A stretch of DNA of 17,445 nucleotides from CAYLVJ01 sp964501525 (lineage in GTDB: Bacteria > Patescibacteriota > Minisyncoccia > Minisyncoccales > CAYTKG01): positions 1 through 17,445 of the forward strand of contig CAZCSI010000011.1 of the NCBI GenBank assembly GCA_964501525.1. The letters run 5' to 3'. The translations under genes were made by a program, and so were the position numbers. This document shows positions 13,121 through 17,445 of this stretch, piece after piece (position 1 is the stretch's first letter; the number at the start of each line of letters is the position of its first letter). The notes under the pieces are model-generated. The model was not told the origin of the DNA. It made no database searches and saw nothing but the letters and a program-made list of their open reading frames with translations.

Positions 13121-15783
13121 TATTCGCCGAATTTGGTTTCTACATCTCTAAAGCTGACACGGCGTTCATCAAAATAAAGGCGGGCTACGCCTACCGGACC
13201 GTTGCGGTGCTTGGCTATTATCAACTCCGTCTCGTTCTTGTAGCGGTTGCTGTCTTTTTCACGCTCCCTAAAAACAAACATAACCACGTCAGCATCCTGC
13301 TCGAGAGAATTATGGATAACAATATCGTTAGCTACAAAATTATGAGTGCCGGGCACAGTAGCATCATAAACCTTTTCTGTTCCCAAGGGAGTAAGAGAGA
13401 CAATCTCATCCCAAAAAACATGAGAGTCGGCTAAGCGCTCTAACTCTTCCGAATCAAGACAAGCCGCAATTCTTTGCATTCTTTGCAGTCCTACACCGGT
13501 CTTAAAAAGAGTAGTGCCGCAGTAAGAAGTATCGATTCCTCTACTAAACTCTCTCCAGCTTATTCCTTTGGCTCTTTTAGCTTTTTTTATAAACAGAGGC
13601 CACACAGCTTTAGGGACAGTATCAACGTTCGGGTTGGAGACCTTATCTTTTAAAAGTTCGATGAGCTTCAAGGCTACCTTCTGTTTTGAGCCAAAGACCC
13701 CCACCTTTCTCAAAAACCTTAACTGATCAGGCTTAGATCGAACTACTATTTGGTACCCCGGCCGGTAATTACCTTTTCTTACTTCAAAAATTTTGCTTCT
13801 TATTCCCAGCCTCAAAAGAGTATGTTTTACAGCTTCAGCCAACTTAAAGCTGGTAGTAGAATAATAAATTTGGGCCCCAGGTTGTCTATTTTTTTGAGGC
13901 CTGATACAGACGCACCCATCTGTGGCCCAAAGATGCCTTAAGAACAGGCTTATGCCTTTTTCGTTTAATCTAAATACAGCCTGAGGTATTTCTTTTTTGT
14001 AAGAGCGAACCCTTCTGATTCCTAACTTTTTGTACCAGTTTGTGATGGGATGGTACCTGCCACGGGCAAGAAGATAAGGGCTCGGTAGATAGACGTGCCA
14101 CCAGTTCTTTTGCCTAACCACCCTTGGGCTGATATTAAAAAGCTTTTTTGCTGCTTCCTTAACGACTTTTATATTTTCCCAGTCAGAACTGGTGTAGTGG
14201 TAAGGTTGGCGGGGCAGAATGCAGCCGTCTCCTAAAAGATGAGCCAGTAAAATAACTTCCTTTTCCTTCATCTCGCTTAAAGATTGGTCAGAGAAAGAAA
14301 GTGTGCGAGGAGCAGCGATACGGTCTCCAACACCCAACTGGTCTAACCTGACCCAGCCTCCTAACTTTCTAAACTTATGATTAGCCGAGGCCTTTATTTC
14401 AAACCCGCTCCTGGTTTTCAGCTTATAAACCTTTTTTTTGCCACTGCAGAAAACTTTGGATATTCTCTTTTCTTTTATCTTCCAATCCCTGCCCAGACTA
14501 TGAACAGGAATGTTCTTTTCCCCCACCAACTCTTCGATAGGGATTCTTTGGCCGGTATCGGCTCTTGTAATAAGAGTGTCCCCCGTAACACATCCTGACT
14601 CTCTCAGGTCCGCCAAAATGGGGCGGGGCGGAGTACGGCGCTCTACAGCCCTGGAAAGCTGGGAAAGAGCCAAAACAGGGATACTCAGCTCCCGAGCCAG
14701 AGCTTTAAGAGACCTCGATATCTCAGTCACCTGTCTGACCATGCTGTCCGCGTGAATCCGGGGCTCTATAAGCTGCAGATAGTCGATAATCAACAACCCT
14801 AATCCGTGCCTGGCTTTCAACCGGCGGGCCATAGCCCTCATCTGAAGCACATTGGCGGTAGCCGCATCATCTATATATATGGGCGCCTCGGAAAGTACTG
14901 CCAAGGCCTCCCTTATTCTTTGAAAATCATCGCTTTGTTCTCCGCTTGACAAGCGGCCCGTGCGCAGCCTCCAAAGGTCAATACCCGCCTGAGCAGCAAT
15001 AAGACGGTCCACCACCTGGTCTCTGGACATCTCCAGACTGAAAATCCCGACCGGCATGTTTTCTTTGCTGGCTATATGAGATGCAAAGTTCAAGGCCAGG
15101 GCGCTTTTCCCGGTCGAAGGCCGGCCGGCTAAAAGAATTAAATCCGACTTTTGGAACCCGGCTAAAATATTGTCCAGCCGGTCAAAACCGGTGGGTATAC
15201 CGCGCGGAACTCCTTTCTGCTTGGAAAGAGTGTCAATCCTTTCAAACGCCTCCTCCAGGGTTCCCTTAACGAGAACAAAGTCTTGTGTAAGATGATGCTG
15301 GGCAATACTGAATATCCTCTCCTCCGCCTGGTCTAAAAGAACATCGATCTCTTCTTCTTCGTCATGACCCAGCTCAGCGATATTATGAGAGGCGCTGATC
15401 AGGTCCCGTAAAATTCTTTTTCTCTGGATAATCTTGGCGTACTCCATGGCATGAGCCGAGGTGGGCACCGAATTCACCAAATCGGTGAGGTAGGAGCGGC
15501 CGCCTACTTCATCCAGTTTTTCTTTTTCAGCCAAACGGTTGCTTACAGTCAGAACATCGATCGGCTCCGATTTNNNNNNNNNNGATTTTTCAAAAAGATC
15601 AACAATACATTCGTAGATAAAACGATGTTTGTTTTTATAAAAATCACGGGGCTCCACCTGGTCAGCCACCCTGGCCGCGGCTGACTCATCCATTAATAAT
15701 GCCCCTAAAAGAGAGCATTCCGCTTCCACCGCCTGCGGAGGCCGGCCGGTGCTTGGAGATGAATTGTTCTTTTTATCAGCCAT
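13120..15783 (-). CDS. dnaB: Replicative DNA helicase DnaB with intein
   Basis: DnaB is the hexameric helicase that unwinds DNA at the replication fork and binds primase. As assembled it is 887 codons; removing the 428-aa intein and the scaffold gap leaves about 454 aa, a normal size. The N-terminal domain spans about 15-160. The RecA-like motor has Walker A GRPSTGKS (220-227), FSLEMSRDQVVDRL, Walker B LLIIDYLQL (330-338) and ALSQLSRAVERR. The intein splits DLRESG from SLEQDADVVMF. Ten Ns fall at codons 67-70. The ATG at 15783 sits about 15 nt from the expected start of transcription and has no ribosome site. recR overlaps downstream, and cysS lies upstream on the same strand. Confidence 0.96.
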   Translation of the reverse strand: MADKKNNSSPSTGRPPQAVEAECSLLGALLMDESAAARVADQVEPRDFYKNKHRFIYECIVDLFEKXXXXKSEPIDVLTVSNRLAEKEKLDEVGGRSYLTDLVNSVPTSAHAMEYAKIIQRKRILRDLISASHNIAELGHDEEEEIDVLLDQAEERIFSIAQHHLTQDFVLVKGTLEEAFERIDTLSKQKGVPRGIPTGFDRLDNILAGFQKSDLILLAGRPSTGKSALALNFASHIASKENMPVGIFSLEMSRDQVVDRLIAAQAGIDLWRLRTGRLSSGEQSDDFQRIREALAVLSEAPIYIDDAATANVLQMRAMARRLKARHGLGLLIIDYLQLIEPRIHADSMVRQVTEISRSLKALARELSIPVLALSQLSRAVERRTPPRPILADLRESGCVTGDTLITRADTGQRIPIEELVGEKNIPVHSLGRDWKIKEKRISKVFCSGKKKVYKLKTRSGFEIKASANHKFRKLGGWVRLDQLGVGDRIAAPRTLSFSDQSLSEMKEKEVILLAHLLGDGCILPRQPYHYTSSDWENIKVVKEAAKKLFNISPRVVRQKNWWHVYLPSPYLLARGRYHPITNWYKKLGIRRVRSYKKEIPQAVFRLNEKGISLFLRHLWATDGCVCIRPQKNRQPGAQIYYSTTSFKLAEAVKHTLLRLGIRSKIFEVRKGNYRPGYQIVVRSKPDQLRFLRKVGVFGSKQKVALKLIELLKDKVSNPNVDTVPKAVWPLFIKKAKRAKGISWREFSRGIDTSYCGTTLFKTGVGLQRMQRIAACLDSEELERLADSHVFWDEIVSLTPLGTEKVYDATVPGTHNFVANDIVIHNSLEQDADVVMFVFREREKDSNRYKNETELIIAKHRNGPVGVARLYFDERRVSFRDVETKFGE
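13309..14592 (-). mobile_element. DnaB intein with LAGLIDADG homing endonuclease
   Basis: This in-frame protein intron is 428 aa long and excises itself from DnaB. It starts at Cys (CVTGDTLI) after RESG and ends in IVIHN before Ser. The N-splicing blocks are CVTGDTLITR (1-10) and KASANHKF (67-74), where Ser replaces the usual Thr of TxxH. The C-splicing blocks are VYDATVPGTHNFVANDIVIHN (408-428). Two LAGLIDADG motifs, LLAHLLGDGC (115-124) and LFLRHLWATDGC (216-227), keep their acidic residues (D122, D225), so the endonuclease may be active. The insertion point is the same as that of the Synechocystis DnaB intein, which is of nearly equal length. All splicing residues are intact. Confidence 0.96.
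15574..15583. other. 10-N scaffold gap inside dnaB
   Basis: Ten Ns separate flanks that both carry GATTT (15569-15573 and 15584-15588). Merging the two copies and dropping the Ns removes 15 nt, keeps the frame and gives LFEKSEPIDVLTV, the expected DnaB reading. The gap is very probably an assembly artefact with no missing sequence. Confidence 0.9.
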
Positions 15784-15805
15784 ATGAAAACTACATTCTA
15801 TTTTT

Positions 15806-15835
15806 ACTATAACTTAAAAGGGAACTGGAGCGCAA
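15806..15835 (-). promoter_or_regulatory. dnaB-recR promoter
   Basis: On the minus strand, TTGCGC (15830-15835), an 18-nt spacer and TATAGT (15806-15811) lie just upstream of dnaB. The predicted leader is only about 15 nt, with no ribosome site. Confidence 0.5.
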
Positions 15836-15860
15836 CCCTCTGAAAACAGGGGTTTTCAAC

Positions 15861-15898
15861 AAAAATTCCACAGTTCCGGCTGCCCAGGCAGACAACTG
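15861..15898 (-). terminator. Possible terminator after cysS
   Basis: On the minus strand, CAGTT/AACTG encloses CTGCC/GGCAG, and a run of five Ts follows five bases later. The stem is interrupted and the T run is slightly displaced, so termination may be weak. Confidence 0.4.
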
Positions 15899-15906
15899 CA
15901 GGGGTT

Positions 15907-17346
15907 TCAGCTTTCAACCCCGCTTTTCCCGGCCTTCATCTTAATTTTAGGCCCCTGCCCAGTGTCTTCAATCTCAAAACCCAGGCTGTTTATCTCTCTG
16001 CGCACTGCATCCGCTTCATCAAACTTCTTTTCTTTTCGCAGCTCTTCCCGTTTTTGAACCAACTGCTTCACCTCCTGCGGCACCTCCAGCTCCTCAACCT
16101 CTGACAACCCCAGCCCCAAGATCTTGTCAAACTCCAGAAGCAGCCGGTATTTTTCTCCGCTAGAAAGTTTTTCCTCTTTTACCACCTGCCAGGTGAGAGC
16201 CAAAGCTCCGGGCATATCCAGGTCGTTGTTTATTGTTTCTAAAAATTCTTGACCGTAATCCCGGTTAAGCTGAGAGTTTTTCACACCGGAACCGCCGTCA
16301 GATTTTATCTCTCTTACCGCTTGCCGGAGATTGTTTAAAGAAGCCTGCGCTCCTTTCATCGCCTGCTCCGAGAAACTGAGCTTTTTTCTATAATGAGTTC
16401 CCAGTGTCAGATAACGATAGGCGAGGGGTTCAAATCCTTTTTCCACCAGCTCTTTTAGAGTTAAAAAGTTGCCCTTGGATTTGCTCATTTTTTCATCCTT
16501 GAGCACCAAGAATTCTCCGTGCATCCAAAACCGAACCGCCGGCTCACCCAAAGCCGCTATATTCTGCGCCCTTTCATTGGTGTGGTGCACCCCGATGTGG
16601 TCCACCCCTCCGCAGTGGATATCGAACTTCGGCCCCAGATATTTGACACTCATGGCAGAACATTCAATGTGCCAGCCCGGAAACCCTTTTCCCCAGGGCG
16701 AGTCCCAGTTCATAATATGGTCTTTATGCTCACCCACCAGTTTCAGCCAGAGGGCGAAATCAGCCGGGTTTTTCTTGTCTTCTCTCTGCTCCGTGCTTTT
16801 TCCCTCCTGCTGAGCTTGCAAATCCAGCCGGGCTAATTTTTCGTACCCTTCAAGTTTGGCGGTGTTGAAATAAACAGCGGTTTTTGTTTCATACCCGTAG
16901 CCGTTGTTTGTTATTCTTTTTACCATCTCTATCTGTTCTTCGATATGGTCCGTGGCTTTACACCAGATATGGGGCTCCCTGATATTTAGTTTCTTCAAAT
17001 CTTTTTTAAAAGCTTTGGTGTAATACTCAGCAATCTCCAGTATGGCTTTTTCATTCAGCTTTTTGCCTTCTCTTTTCAAGGCCTTTATCATTTTATCTTC
17101 TCCTGCATCAGCATCAGAAGTGAGATGCCCCACATCCGTTATATTCATTATATGTTTAACCTCGTATCCGTTGTGCTCTAGCGTCCGGCGCAGTACATCC
17201 TCGAAAAGATAAGTGCGCAGGTTTCCTATATGAGCGTAATCATAAACCGTAGGCCCGCAGGTATAAAGCCCTACTGTTTTTTCTCTGATAGGCTCAAACT
17301 TCTCTTTTTTTCTGGTAAGCGTGTTGTAAAGCTTAATCTTATTCAT
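15907..17346 (-). CDS. cysS: Cysteinyl-tRNA synthetase
   Basis: This class I synthetase charges tRNA-Cys with cysteine. The product is 479 aa from the chosen ATG. It shows LYNTLTRKKEKFEPI at the N-terminus, GLYTCGPTVYDYAHIGN with the HIGH-type motif HIGN (39-42), and KMSKSKG (286-292). Zinc ligands C30, C229, H254 and E258 correspond to E. coli C28, C209, H234 and E238. The C-terminal helical region ends in the family motif KKFDEADAVRREINSLGFEIEDTGQGPKIK. A TTG at 17352 would add two residues; I prefer the ATG at 17346 because it fits the family start. No ribosome site is evident, and the upstream 99 nt show only AT-rich, TATAAT-like sequence (17375-17380). Confidence 0.97.
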   Translation of the reverse strand: MNKIKLYNTLTRKKEKFEPIREKTVGLYTCGPTVYDYAHIGNLRTYLFEDVLRRTLEHNGYEVKHIMNITDVGHLTSDADAGEDKMIKALKREGKKLNEKAILEIAEYYTKAFKKDLKKLNIREPHIWCKATDHIEEQIEMVKRITNNGYGYETKTAVYFNTAKLEGYEKLARLDLQAQQEGKSTEQREDKKNPADFALWLKLVGEHKDHIMNWDSPWGKGFPGWHIECSAMSVKYLGPKFDIHCGGVDHIGVHHTNERAQNIAALGEPAVRFWMHGEFLVLKDEKMSKSKGNFLTLKELVEKGFEPLAYRYLTLGTHYRKKLSFSEQAMKGAQASLNNLRQAVREIKSDGGSGVKNSQLNRDYGQEFLETINNDLDMPGALALTWQVVKEEKLSSGEKYRLLLEFDKILGLGLSEVEELEVPQEVKQLVQKREELRKEKKFDEADAVRREINSLGFEIEDTGQGPKIKMKAGKSGVES

Positions 17347-17445
17347 AAACAAAGATAAAAAATTGAATTAAAAGATTATATATATCAAAACAAAGCTCCG
17401 CACCTGTTATAATCTTACCACAACTCCGGATATCTTTCAGCCCGG

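Noticed and set aside
1..17445. CRISPR array, prophage or restriction system
   Set aside because: No regularly spaced repeats other than the 21-nt minisatellite, and no phage or restriction genes were seen.

Overview
The window looks like ordinary bacterial chromosome from a small, streamlined lineage. I favour a Patescibacteria/CPR-type organism. This is inference, based on tRNA genes without encoded CCA, very tight gene packing, a stand-alone LigD-type phosphoesterase, a membrane-anchored Clp-like ATPase, a dcw cluster reduced to its first genes, and an intein in dnaB. The standard code is used (TGA is a stop). A run of ten Ns inside dnaB shows this is scaffolded assembly.

Region 1 (1-2382, minus strand) carries a large PP2C-like/membrane/propeller-like protein. 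It is followed 2 nt later by the start of an AT-rich LigD-type 3'-phosphoesterase gene that runs off the window. Region 2 (2388-5423, plus strand) is one apparent transcription unit: a sigma-70 promoter, tRNA-Val(CAC), a small polytopic membrane protein and a membrane-anchored double-AAA+ Clp-like ATPase whose first ATPase ring looks inactive.

Region 3 (5474-6489) is the unusual part. A near-consensus promoter opens about 1 kb of GC-rich, hairpin-packed sequence that ends at a perfect intrinsic terminator. It contains an 18-bp leader helix burying a start codon, and two possible small membrane proteins (91 and 49 aa). It could be a large structured RNA, a riboregulated small-protein operon, or both.

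Region 4 (6556-10558) is the head of the division/cell-wall cluster: mraZ with its own TGGRA-type operator, rsmH, an ftsL-like gene and a class B penicillin-binding protein. It ends in a 190-aa Mur-ligase-like remnant that lacks the ATP-binding loop and carries a 21-nt tandem repeat. Region 5 (10547-12492) has a solitary small GC-rich gene with its own promoter and terminator, tRNA-Glu(CTC), rmuC and rplU. Region 6 (12494-17346, minus strand) is cysS, then dnaB with a 428-aa LAGLIDADG intein, then recR, overlapping dnaB by one base.

Together the genes cover cell-wall synthesis and division, replication and repair (DnaB, RecR, RmuC, the LigD-type phosphoesterase), translation (two tRNAs, L21, CysRS) and envelope-associated protein handling. 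All identifications are by reading the sequence; no database search was run.
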